Numbered from the stretch's first letter, positions 6,052 through 13,110 are shown. The stretch is 13,438 nt of DNA from Acidimicrobiaceae bacterium (GCA_030838025.1 JAUTXM010000349.1:1-13438); one strand, 5' to 3'. Translations and numbers: made by a program. The notes: generated from the letters alone by a model not told the origin.

Positions 6052-8838
6052 TCAGGACGATTGGCCGGCCAGCGCCAGGGCGTTGTCGAGGGGCAGGGCT
6101 CGACCGTCCTGATAGGCGACCTCGAAGGGGCCGTCACCGAGGACGCCGAGCAGGCGGGTGTGATCCTCGGCGCGCAAGCGGGCCTCGAGGCCTTCGACGG
6201 CGGCCCCCAAGTCGTCGAACAGGGCGTCGAACACGCCGTGCAGCGTCGCAGCCCGTTGGCCCTCGCCGTTGCGTGAGGCGGTCAGGGCCAAGCCAAGTAT
6301 GGCGTAGGCGACCAGCGGACGGGCCCCGATGCGCCGGGCCGTGTAGAGGCATTCCCGGAACAGCTGGCCCGACGCCGTGGTGTCCCCGTCGAGATAGGCG
6401 AGAAATCCCGCGTTGCCGGCGCACGAGACCGACGCCTCCCGGTCTCCCAGTTCCCTGAAGACCCGCAGCGCCTCACCGAGCAGCGCCCGGGCCGTCTCGA
6501 TGTCGCCCGCGTTGAGCGCGACCAGCCCGGTGTTGGTCATGGCACCCGCGGCCCCTGCTCGATCGCCTCCGCGGCGGTACAGGGTTGCGGCCTCCTCGAA
6601 CGACGCCCGACCGTCCTCGCCCAGTTCGTACCGCGCCAGGCCCCGAAGGTTGTGGAGATGTGCGGCCGGCCGGGGGTCGCTCAGCCGGCACGCGCCCGGC
6701 AGCGCCTCCTCGATCAGGTCGAGACAACCCCGGTGGTCGCCCAGACGGGTCCGGGTCGTGGCCAGCACGAGGAGCGACGCCGAGGTGAGCGCGTCGTCGT
6801 TTTCGGCCTCGGCGATGGCCCGGGCCTCGTCGGCCAATGCCACGGCGGCGGGGTAGTCGGCCAGGTACTTGCCGACGAGGCGGGCGGCCACCGCCAGGGC
6901 CCGTCCTCGCAGCAGGGTCGGCGCCTGCGCCTCAGGCCGACCGAGGTGGCTCCGCAGCGTGTCGGCGCCTTCGACGCCGTGACCCCGCACGAACCAGAAC
7001 ACCTCGAGGGCACAGGCCAGGCGCAGCCCCGGGGCGTGGTCGGGATCGGTCAGGCATTCGTTGAGCGCGACACGCAGGTTGTCCAGCTCGAGGGTCAGGC
7101 GGTCGGCCCACTCGACCTCGCCCGGCCCATCCAGATGGGGTTGGGCGGCCTCGGCCAAGGCAAGGAAGTAATCGCGGTGGGTCCGGCCCACCCGGACCCG
7201 CTCGGCCTCGCCCCGCTCCGCCAGCTTGGCGGCGGCATAGTCCCGCATCGTCTCGAGCAGGCGGAAGCGGACCGTGCCCGTCGTGTCGTCGGCCTGCACC
7301 AGGCTCTTGTCGACGAGGGTGTCGAGGTAGCCCATCACCTCGAAGTCGTCCACTTCGTCGCCGGGGCAGACGGCCTCGGCGGCTTCCATGTCGAACCCGC
7401 CGGCGAATACCGACAGGCGGGCCAGGACCGCCTGTTCGGCCTGCGACAGCAGGTCGTGCGACCAGTCGATGAGCGCCTGGAGCGTCTGCTGGCGGGGAAG
7501 CGCCGTTCGCGAGCCACCGGTGAGAAGTCGGAAGCGCTTGTCGAGATGCCGGTCGAGGTCGCGCACCGACAGCGAGCGCAGCCGCGCCGCCGCCAGTTCG
7601 ATGGCGAAAGGGATCCCGTCGAGCCGGCGGCACAGGCGGCCGATGAGCACCGCGTTGTCGCCGTCGAGCGCGAAGCCCGGCTTCTGTTGGCCGGCCCGCT
7701 CGACGAACAGCCGCACCGCCTCCGATCCGGCCAGCGCGCTTGGGTCATCGTCGGGCCCGGGGACCGAAAGCGACGGGACCCGGAAGACGTGTTCGCCACC
7801 GATCCCGAGCGGTTCGCGGCTGGTGGCAATCAGGATCACTCGCGAGCATTTCCGGATCATCTCCTCGGCAAGCGATGCCGCGGTCGCGATGACCTGCTCA
7901 CAGTTGTCCAGGACGACGAGCAGCTTGCGATCCCGAAGGGCTTCGATGAGCGTTTCGGTCAGCGGGCGGCCCGGTTCCTCTCGAACCCACAGCACCTTGG
8001 CCACCGAAGCCGCCACGAGCGTCGGATCCTCGATCGGTGCCAGATCCACGAACCAGACGCCGTCACCCGAGCCGTCCAGCAGCTCCGCCGCCGCCTGCAA
8101 GGCCAGGCGGGTCTTGCCCACCCCTCCGGGTCCCGCCAGGGTCACCAGGCGAGCGCCCTGCAGCATGCGGCGCATCTCAGCGAGTTCTCGGTCGCGGCCC
8201 ACGAAGCTCGAGACCTGCTCCGACAGGTTGTTCCGGAGCCCGGGGTTGTCGAGCGAGCGCAGCGGGGCGAACTCCTTGGGCATGCCGTCGCCGCAGACCT
8301 GGAACACCCGCTCCGGACGACCCAGGTCCTTCAGGCGATGGTCCCCGAGATCCCGCAGCGAGACGCTCTCGGGGAGGCGGTCGCCGACCAGCTCGGCAGT
8401 CACTCGCGACACCACTAGCTGCCCCCCGTGGGCGACGGCCTCCAATCGTGCCGCTCGATTGACCACCGGGCCGAAGTAGTCCCCGTCGCGCTCCTCGCAG
8501 TTGCCCGAGTGAAGGGCCATCCGTACGCGGATCGGCGTCGCCTCGGGCCACGTCTCGGTGGCCAATACCTGCTGGAGGACGACGGCCGTGCCGAGTGCGA
8601 CCGACGCCTCCTGGAAGGCGGCGCAGAATGCGTCGCCCACAGTCTTGAACACGTAGCCGCCCGCGCCCTCGATCTCGGCGCGGAGAAGTTCGTCATGGCG
8701 CGCCAGCGCTGCTTTCATGGCCACGGGATGCGCTTCCCACGCCTTGGTCGAGCCCTCTATATCGGTGAACATGAGCGTCACCAGCCCCGACGGAGCCGCC
8801 ATACCCTCAGTCTGCCCTGGCGGGGCGAACTCCTGCAT
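6052..8838 (-). CDS. Class III adenylate cyclase fused to STAND/NB-ARC-like ATPase and helical repeats
   Basis: This 928-residue cytoplasmic multidomain protein has an N-terminal class III cyclase domain (about 18-182) with the full canonical set: metal-binding D26 (FTDIEGS) and D69 (KTVGDAF), purine-selecting K65 and D120, and transition-state N127 and R131 (VNRAARLE). This predicts active cAMP synthesis. After a linker come an ATPase with Walker A GPGGVGKT (236-243) and Walker B LLVVLDN (306-312), a GIPFAIELAAARL motif, a winged-helix-like part, and a C-terminal tetratricopeptide-like region from about residue 560. No LuxR-type DNA-binding domain follows. Similar cyclase-ATPase fusions are common in mycobacteria and other actinobacteria; their signals are mostly unknown. 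ATG at 8838 has GGAG nine bases upstream. ATG at 8802 is equally possible and closer to the usual family N-terminus. It diverges from the small secreted protein gene. Confidence 0.92.
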   Translation of the reverse strand: MQEFAPPGQTEGMAAPSGLVTLMFTDIEGSTKAWEAHPVAMKAALARHDELLRAEIEGAGGYVFKTVGDAFCAAFQEASVALGTAVVLQQVLATETWPEATPIRVRMALHSGNCEERDGDYFGPVVNRAARLEAVAHGGQLVVSRVTAELVGDRLPESVSLRDLGDHRLKDLGRPERVFQVCGDGMPKEFAPLRSLDNPGLRNNLSEQVSSFVGRDRELAEMRRMLQGARLVTLAGPGGVGKTRLALQAAAELLDGSGDGVWFVDLAPIEDPTLVAASVAKVLWVREEPGRPLTETLIEALRDRKLLVVLDNCEQVIATAASLAEEMIRKCSRVILIATSREPLGIGGEHVFRVPSLSVPGPDDDPSALAGSEAVRLFVERAGQQKPGFALDGDNAVLIGRLCRRLDGIPFAIELAAARLRSLSVRDLDRHLDKRFRLLTGGSRTALPRQQTLQALIDWSHDLLSQAEQAVLARLSVFAGGFDMEAAEAVCPGDEVDDFEVMGYLDTLVDKSLVQADDTTGTVRFRLLETMRDYAAAKLAERGEAERVRVGRTHRDYFLALAEAAQPHLDGPGEVEWADRLTLELDNLRVALNECLTDPDHAPGLRLACALEVFWFVRGHGVEGADTLRSHLGRPEAQAPTLLRGRALAVAARLVGKYLADYPAAVALADEARAIAEAENDDALTSASLLVLATTRTRLGDHRGCLDLIEEALPGACRLSDPRPAAHLHNLRGLARYELGEDGRASFEEAATLYRRGGDRAGAAGAMTNTGLVALNAGDIETARALLGEALRVFRELGDREASVSCAGNAGFLAYLDGDTTASGQLFRECLYTARRIGARPLVAYAILGLALTASRNGEGQRAATLHGVFDALFDDLGAAVEGLEARLRAEDHTRLLGVLGDGPFEVAYQDGRALPLDNALALAGQSS

Positions 8839-8908
8839 TCGTCACGGCTCCGGCTGTGCGAACATGCAACCCTTCATGGACTTTCTTGGGTCGACGAAAG
8901 GAAAAGTT

Positions 8909-9361
8909 ATGGGCGGAGTACGACGAGTTGCTTCACGGTGGGCGATTGCCGCGATGGTGTTGTCCGGATTGCTATTGCACACATCGACCATTTCGGCCCA
9001 CGCCGCGAGGCCGGTGTCCTTCACGCGAAATGCCGCCGGTGACCTGTACTTCTTCGGATCGACGAAAGTGATCAAAAGCTTCTGTCCGGCAAACACACGT
9101 ACGGGATTCATCTGTTTGTTCACCGGCCTCGATGAGACCGGACGCGGCGTGGCCGTTTTTCGCGGCAACGACGCCGTCGACAGCAAGTGTGACGACATCC
9201 CGCCCGGGTTCTCCGCGAGCAACGTCTTCAACGACACGGACGAGCCTGTCGAGCTGGGCGAGGGAACGTGCAGCGCACAAGGCCCGATTCTCGACGCCGA
9301 CGTCGAACCCGGGGTCGACGAGAATTTTGACAGTGCCGACATCTGGATCACGCACGCCTGA
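8909..9361 (+). CDS. Small secreted four-cysteine protein, possibly beta/gamma-crystallin or I36-inhibitor-like
   Basis: This is a predicted exported protein of 150 residues. ATG at 8909 is preceded by AAAGGA about five bases upstream; longer in-frame starts would bury the signal peptide. Residues 1 to about 33 form a signal peptide (GGVRRVASR, a hydrophobic core, then an AHA cleavage site). The mature part has four cysteines (in SFCPANT, GFICLFT, DSKCDDI and EGTCSAQ), which could form two disulfides, and an acidic tail. The order Cys-x8-Cys-LFTGLDETGRG, then Cys, then NVFNDTD before the last Cys, resembles the single-domain I36 protease inhibitors and beta/gamma-crystallin-like proteins, but the match is weak and from memory. 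Part of the sequence is visibly less GC-rich than its neighbours. It is divergent from the cyclase gene (70-base gap) and convergent with the DAHP synthase gene. Confidence 0.72.
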   Translation: MGGVRRVASRWAIAAMVLSGLLLHTSTISAHAARPVSFTRNAAGDLYFFGSTKVIKSFCPANTRTGFICLFTGLDETGRGVAVFRGNDAVDSKCDDIPPGFSASNVFNDTDEPVELGEGTCSAQGPILDADVEPGVDENFDSADIWITHA

Positions 9362-9382
9362 CCGGTCGAACCCGACGCCGCG

Positions 9383-9414
9383 GCGCCACAATTGACCGAA
9401 GTCAGTTGCGGCGC
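9383..9414. terminator. Hairpin between convergent genes, candidate bidirectional terminator
   Basis: GCGCCACAATTGAC (9383-9396) pairs with GTCAGTTGCGGCGC (9401-9414) across a CGAA tetraloop: 14 positions with one mismatch and one T-G wobble. It lies 21 bases after the secreted protein stop codon, and its right arm contains the stop and last codons of the DAHP synthase gene. No T-run flanks it, so termination is inferred from structure and position. Confidence 0.55.
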
Positions 9415-10754
9415 AGCAGCTCGGCCACCTGGAAGGCCAGGTCGAGTGACTGGCGGGCATTCAGCCGAGGATCGCACGCGCTGGTGTAACGGATGTTGAG
9501 GTGGTCCTCCAGGATCTCCTCGATTCCCGCGCCGCCCAGGCATTCGGTCACGTCGTCACCGGTCAGCTCCACGTGCACCCCTCCTGGCCAGACACCCTCG
9601 GCCCGGCATACCGCGAAGAACTCCCCGATCTCGGTGAGCACGTCGTCGAAGCGCCGGGTCTTGCGACCGCCGGGGCTGGTGAACGTGTTGCCGTGCATCG
9701 GGTCACACGCCCAGAGCACGGGATGGCCGGCGTCGCGCACCGCCTGGAGCAACGCCGGCAACACCTGCGGCGTCTTGCCCGCGCCCATCCGGGCGATCAG
9801 CATCAACCGGCCGGGAACCCGATCCGGGTCAAGCGCCGTGCAAATCCCGATCACCTCGTCGACCGTCGCCGTGGGTCCGAGCTTGCAGCCCACCGGGTTG
9901 GCCACACCGGCGAGGAACCGGAGGTGGGCGCCGTCGAGTTGGCGGGTGCGCTCGCCCACCCACAGCAGGTGCGCCGAGCAGTCGTACCACTGACCCGACA
10001 ACGAGTCCTGCCTGGTCAGGGACTCCTCGTAGCCGAGCACCAGCGCCTCGTGACTGGTCCAGAAATCGACCTGGTGCAGGGTCGCCTCGCCTTGCAGGTC
10101 GATCCCGCACGCCCGCATGAACCGCAGCGCCCGGTCGATCTCGCCCGCGATGGCGTCATAGCGCCGGCCCTGGCTGCTCGACGCCACGAACTGCTGGTTC
10201 CACTTGTGCACATGCGACAAGTCGGCGTAGCCACCCGTGGTGAAGGCTCGCAAGAGGTTGAGAGTGGAAGCCGATTGATGGTAGGCCGACAACATCCGGG
10301 TCGGATCGTGGACCCGGGCCTCGGCGGTAGGAGCGTCGTCATTTACCAGATGACCCCGGAAGCTGGGCAGCTCCACCCCCCCGACCAGCTCCGTCGGCGA
10401 TGACCGGGGCTTGGCGAACTGGCCCGCGATGCGGCCCAGCTTCACGACCGGCACGCCCGCCCCATAGGTCAGGACGACCGCCATCTGCAGGATGACCTTC
10501 AGCTTGTCGCGGATGGCGTCGGCGGTGAAGTCACCGAAGGATTCGGCGCAGTCACCGGCTTGGAGGAGAAAAGCTCCGCCGGATGCCACTTGGGCCAGCG
10601 AGGAGCGCAGGCGGTTGGCCTCGCCCGCGAAGACCAGTGGTGGGAGCGTCGACAATTGCTTGTAGACGTGTTCCAGGGCGGCCGGATCGGGCCAGTCGGG
10701 TTGCTGAGCGGCCGGTAGGTCGCGCCACGAGCTCGGAGTCCAGGTCTGGTCCAC
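9402..10754 (-). CDS. aroG: Class II 3-deoxy-7-phosphoheptulonate (DAHP) synthase
   Basis: This cytoplasmic enzyme condenses phosphoenolpyruvate with erythrose 4-phosphate to give DAHP, the first step of the shikimate pathway to aromatic amino acids. The protein has 450 residues, normal for the plant/mycobacterial class II type. Key motifs are LLQAGDCAESF (63-73, with metal-ligand Cys69), GRIAGQFAKPRSSP (107-120), DPTRML, CDPMHGNT with the metal-ligand His, GGVHVELTGDDVTE with the Glu ligand, and YTSACDPRLNA with the Asp ligand, so the metal site is complete. The start is GTG at 10754; the AGAGGG before it abuts the start codon, so initiation may be leaderless or the start may be slightly off. 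The last codons lie in a strong hairpin shared with the convergent secreted protein gene. It diverges from the oxidoreductase gene. Confidence 0.96.
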   Translation of the reverse strand: MDQTWTPSSWRDLPAAQQPDWPDPAALEHVYKQLSTLPPLVFAGEANRLRSSLAQVASGGAFLLQAGDCAESFGDFTADAIRDKLKVILQMAVVLTYGAGVPVVKLGRIAGQFAKPRSSPTELVGGVELPSFRGHLVNDDAPTAEARVHDPTRMLSAYHQSASTLNLLRAFTTGGYADLSHVHKWNQQFVASSSQGRRYDAIAGEIDRALRFMRACGIDLQGEATLHQVDFWTSHEALVLGYEESLTRQDSLSGQWYDCSAHLLWVGERTRQLDGAHLRFLAGVANPVGCKLGPTATVDEVIGICTALDPDRVPGRLMLIARMGAGKTPQVLPALLQAVRDAGHPVLWACDPMHGNTFTSPGGRKTRRFDDVLTEIGEFFAVCRAEGVWPGGVHVELTGDDVTECLGGAGIEEILEDHLNIRYTSACDPRLNARQSLDLAFQVAELLRRN

Positions 10755-10804
10755 CCCTCTAGGGTGGCGCAGTAACGGGGCCTAGGGCAATGCAGTATCG
10801 GAAC

Positions 10805-10810
10805 TACGCT
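10805..10810 (+). promoter_or_regulatory. -10 element (TACGCT) of a leaderless promoter
   Basis: TACGCT lies exactly six bases before GTG at 10817. This is the geometry of actinobacterial leaderless transcripts, which start at the first base of the start codon. There is no ribosome binding site before this GTG. No clear -35 hexamer is visible. It supports GTG 10817 over the upstream in-frame ATG at 10790. Confidence 0.5.
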
Positions 10811-10816
10811 CCCGCC

Positions 10817-11746
10817 GTGCAGTCGTTCCGTTTCGGCGTTCAGCTCTCCGGTGCAGGTGACGGTGCCGAATGGCGGGCCAAGGCGCGCCAGATCGAGGAC
10901 CTGGGTTACTCGACATTGTTCCTGCCCGACCACTTCGGCAGCCAGTGGGCGCCCCTCGTCGCCCTCACGTCCGCGGCCGAGGCCACGAGCACCCTGCGGG
11001 TGGGGTCACTGGTGTTCGACAACGACTACCGCCACCCGGTCCTCCTGGCCCGGGAGGTGGCGACGCTGGCCATCGTGAGCGAGGAGCGCGTCGAGTTCGG
11101 CCTCGGCGCCGGATGGCAGCGTTCGGACTACGAGCAGGCCGGCATGGCGTTCGACCCACCCGGGGTACGAATCGACCGCATGGTCGAAGGCCTGCACATC
11201 ATGCGCGACCTGTGGTCGACGGGTCGGTCGACCTTCGAGGGGAAGTACTACTCGGTGAACGGCGCCCATGGCGTGCCCATGCCCGCGGGGACCGACCACC
11301 CGCCGATCATCATCGGCGGCGGCGGCAAACGAGTCCTGTCGATCGCGGCCCGGGAGGCCGAGATCGTGGGATTCAGTCCCAGCCTGGCCGAGGGCGTGGT
11401 CGGGCTGGCCACCGCCCAGTCGGCCGTGGCGGCTCGTTTCCGGGAGCGGGTGGACTGGGTCAAGGAGGCCGCCGGGGCCCGGCTGGCCGAGCTGGAGTTC
11501 CAAGTGCTCATCTTCGCGGTGCAGGTGACCGAGCACCGGGACCGGTTCCTCGACGACGCCGCGTCCCTGTTCGGCCTGACGCCCGACGAGGTGGCGGGCT
11601 CGCCCATCGCACTGGTCGGGACGGTCGAGGAGATCTGCGAGACGCTGCTCTCCCGGCGGGAGGAATACGGCTTTAGCTACATGGTCGTGCACGACGAGAA
11701 CATCGAGGACTTCGCGCCGGTCGTGGCCGCATTGGCGGGAACCTAA
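10817..11746 (+). CDS. LLM-class (luciferase-like) F420-dependent oxidoreductase
   Basis: This 309-residue cytoplasmic flavin/deazaflavin-type TIM-barrel oxidoreductase probably uses coenzyme F420. The pattern follows actinobacterial LLM proteins of the MSMEG_2516 type: FRFGVQLSG at the first strand, IEDLGYSTLFLPDHF, then LRVGSLVFDNDYRHPVLLAREVATL split by a short turn, VEFGLGAGW, and PPIIIGGGGKRVLSIAARE. The substrate is unknown. GTG at 10817 is chosen because the family begins just before FRFG and because a -10-like TACGCT lies six bases upstream; ATG at 10790 would add nine residues and has no ribosome binding site. The stop codon is three bases before nadD, so the two are almost certainly co-transcribed, although their functions need not be related beyond redox cofactor use. 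Confidence 0.9.
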   Translation: MQSFRFGVQLSGAGDGAEWRAKARQIEDLGYSTLFLPDHFGSQWAPLVALTSAAEATSTLRVGSLVFDNDYRHPVLLAREVATLAIVSEERVEFGLGAGWQRSDYEQAGMAFDPPGVRIDRMVEGLHIMRDLWSTGRSTFEGKYYSVNGAHGVPMPAGTDHPPIIIGGGGKRVLSIAAREAEIVGFSPSLAEGVVGLATAQSAVAARFRERVDWVKEAAGARLAELEFQVLIFAVQVTEHRDRFLDDAASLFGLTPDEVAGSPIALVGTVEEICETLLSRREEYGFSYMVVHDENIEDFAPVVAALAGT

Positions 11747-11749
11747 GCG

Positions 11750-12364
11750 GTGGGCCTGCCGGTCGACGTGGCGCCTCGCATCGGGGTGCTGGGCGGGACG
11801 TTCGACCCCATCCACGTCGGGCACCTGGTGGCGGCGGTCAACGCTCGCCACGCGCTCCATCTGGACCGGGTCATCCTGATGGTCGCCAACCTGCCGTGGC
11901 AAAAGACCGGCCAGCGGGTCGTCACCCCGGCCGAGGACCGCTGGGCCATGGTCGAGGCGGCCGTCGGCGGTGTCGAGGGTCTCGAGGCGGGCCGCCTCGA
12001 AATGGATCGGGGTGGTGAGTCGTTCACGGCCGACACCATGGTCGAGCTGGCGTCGCTCCATCCCGGTGCGTCGCTGTTTCTGATCGTGGGGTGGGACGTG
12101 GCGGCCGAGCTCACGACCTGGGATCGGTGGGAGGACATTCAGCGCCTGGCGACGTTGGTCGTCGTCAACCGGCCGGGGGCGGGGAGGCCCGCGGGGCTCG
12201 ACGGCGACGGTTGGCGGGTCGAAGAAGTGACCGTTCCCAATCTCGAGATCTCGAGCACCGACCTGCGGTCACGGGCGGCAACAGGGCGGCCGCTCGACTA
12301 TCTGGTGCCCGAGGCGGCGGTGCACTGTTTGCGAGCCCGGGGTCTGTACGCTACTAGCGGATGA
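11750..12364 (+). CDS. nadD: Nicotinate-nucleotide adenylyltransferase NadD
   Basis: NadD transfers AMP from ATP to nicotinate mononucleotide, giving deamido-NAD on the way to NAD. The 204-residue protein shows the nucleotidyltransferase signature GGTFDPIHVGHL (15-26, with the HxGH His pair at 22 and 25), a WDRWEDI block, and the C-terminal ISSTDLRSR motif (167-175). The usual PPHK-like segment is replaced by NLPWQK (48-52), as is common in actinobacterial NadD. The start is GTG at 11750, three bases after the upstream stop. Its stop codon TGA overlaps the next gene's ATG as ATGA, indicating translational coupling. The nadD-rsfS neighbourhood is widely conserved in bacteria. Confidence 0.95.
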   Translation: MGLPVDVAPRIGVLGGTFDPIHVGHLVAAVNARHALHLDRVILMVANLPWQKTGQRVVTPAEDRWAMVEAAVGGVEGLEAGRLEMDRGGESFTADTMVELASLHPGASLFLIVGWDVAAELTTWDRWEDIQRLATLVVVNRPGAGRPAGLDGDGWRVEEVTVPNLEISSTDLRSRAATGRPLDYLVPEAAVHCLRARGLYATSG

Positions 12365-12627
12365 CCATGGCTCCTCCGGTGCGACCGCTGCCCGAGGTGA
12401 TCGCCCTGCCCCTGGTGGGAACGGGCGAGCGCCAGCGGCGGCGCCGGGAGCGACGCCGGCTGGGGCGCCAGCAGATGCTGGTGATGCTGCTCATGCTGGT
12501 GGCGCTGATCGTCACGGTCGCCGTTTTGGCCCAGCAGTGGCTCGCCACCGGCGCGGGCAGCATCAGTGGAAATCAGGGGCTGCAGGGCGTGCGGACGGGC
12601 ATCCTGTCAGTAGTGACAAATCAGTAG
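12361..12627 (+). CDS. Small single-helix membrane protein between nadD and rsfS
   Basis: This 88-residue protein overlaps the nadD stop by ATGA, so it is probably translated by coupling. Residues 1-38 are cytosolic-looking, with a striking basic run around 24-36 (Arg-rich, with one Glu). One transmembrane helix spans about 39-57 (MLVMLLMLVALIVTVAVLA), and a short Gly/Ser-rich tail of about 30 residues lies outside. The positive-inside rule places the N-terminus in the cytoplasm. In many actinobacteria this slot between nadD and rsfS holds a LytR-CpsA-Psr cell-wall protein with a similar basic-plus-TM start, so a reduced relic or a different anchor is possible; this is inference. A TACGCT hexamer eight bases upstream could add a leaderless promoter. 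The last codons and stop lie inside a tandem repeat. Confidence 0.65.
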   Translation: MTMAPPVRPLPEVIALPLVGTGERQRRRRERRRLGRQQMLVMLLMLVALIVTVAVLAQQWLATGAGSISGNQGLQGVRTGILSVVTNQ

Positions 12628-12676
12628 TGACAAATCAGTAGTGACAAATCAGCAGTGACAAATCAGCAGTGACAAA
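12607..12676. repeat. Five tandem 14-bp repeats ahead of rsfS
   Basis: Units of TCAG(T/C)AGTGACAAA repeat without gaps at 12607-12620, 12621-12634, 12635-12648, 12649-12662 and 12663-12676. The first three carry T at the variable position and the last two carry C; there is no other difference. The stop codon of the small membrane protein lies in the second unit. The last unit runs directly into GGAG, so its AAA forms part of an AAAGGAG ribosome binding site. The unit length is not a multiple of three, and every frame meets a stop. Confidence 0.95.
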
Positions 12677-12688
12677 GGAGATAGCCAC

Positions 12689-12712
12689 ATGACCCAAGGG
12701 AGTCGCCAGTGA
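12689..12712 (+). CDS. Seven-residue leader ORF (MTQGSRQ) upstream of rsfS
   Basis: ATG at 12689 sits eight bases after AAAGGAG (12674-12680), the strongest ribosome binding site near rsfS. The reading frame has only seven sense codons and ends in TGA at 12710-12712, which overlaps the rsfS GTG start as GTGA. This arrangement would couple leader translation to rsfS initiation. Whether it is translated is not known. rsfS also has its own AAGGGAG six bases before its GTG, so the leader could instead reflect a shifted start signal. Confidence 0.45.
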   Translation: MTQGSRQ

Positions 12713-13110
12713 CCAACCGGCCTTCGATCGACGACGTGCGCCAGCTGAGCGTCGTCGCGGCGCGCGCGGCCGCGGCCAAGAAAGGCGAGGACACGCTGAT
12801 CCTCGCCGTCGAGCCGCTGCTCAAGATCACCGATGCATTCGTCATCACGAGTGGGACGAACGCCCGGCAGGTACGCACGATCGCCGAAGAGGTCGAGGAG
12901 AAGGTCAAGCAGGACGGGGGACCCTCGCCGCTGCGGATCGAGGGGTTGGACGACGCCCGGTGGGTCCTCATGGATTACGGCGATTTCGTGGTCCATGTCT
13001 TCTTGGACGAGGTGCGCAAGTTCTACGACCTCGAGCGGTTGTGGGCGGACGCGGAACGGTGGCCGTTCGAGTCAGAACCGGCCGGCGTGGGCGCGACGCC
13101 GACCGAGTAG
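12709..13110 (+). CDS. rsfS: Ribosomal silencing factor RsfS (Iojap family)
   Basis: RsfS binds ribosomal protein uL14 and blocks joining of the ribosomal subunits, lowering translation when nutrients are scarce. The 133-residue protein shows the family motifs: LSVVAARAAAAKKGEDTLIL (14-33), DAFVITSGTNARQVRTIAEEV (42-62, split by a short turn), RWVLMDYGDFVVHVFLDEVR (about 84-103) and FYDLERLW. The length is normal, with a short acidic Pro/Gly/Ala tail. The start is GTG at 12709, with AAGGGAG at 12696-12702 in front. It is the last gene of the LLM-nadD-TM protein cluster and follows the five 14-bp repeats and the leader ORF, which may modulate its expression. Confidence 0.95.
   Translation: MTNRPSIDDVRQLSVVAARAAAAKKGEDTLILAVEPLLKITDAFVITSGTNARQVRTIAEEVEEKVKQDGGPSPLRIEGLDDARWVLMDYGDFVVHVFLDEVRKFYDLERLWADAERWPFESEPAGVGATPTE

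Noticed and set aside
6652..8418. 588-codon open frame opposite the cyclase-STAND gene
   Set aside because: It is antisense to Walker A/B and cyclase motifs that are clearly real, and its product is rich in Arg/Gln/His, typical of a shadow frame.
6052..8838. Reading the cyclase as a Pycsar pyrimidine cyclase (PycC)
   Set aside because: K65 and D120 occupy the purine-selecting positions of adenylyl cyclases, the protein is a large ATPase fusion unlike PycC, and it is not in an operon with the effector.
8883..9071. Repeated segment sharing TCGACGAAAG (near 8892 and 9059) around and inside the secreted protein gene
   Set aside because: Only about 18 of 23 positions agree, one copy covers the ribosome binding site and the other is coding. 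Chance or weak duplication cannot be told apart.
10790..10816. ATG at 10790 as the start of the LLM oxidoreductase
   Set aside because: It has no ribosome binding site, adds residues not seen at the family N-terminus, and would lie upstream of the well-placed -10 element.
11006..12061. 351-codon minus-strand frame opposite the oxidoreductase and nadD
   Set aside because: It spans two well-identified plus-strand genes and their junction, so it is a shadow frame.
12607..12676. CRISPR-like array
   Set aside because: The 14-bp units abut each other with no unique spacers, and no cas gene is present.
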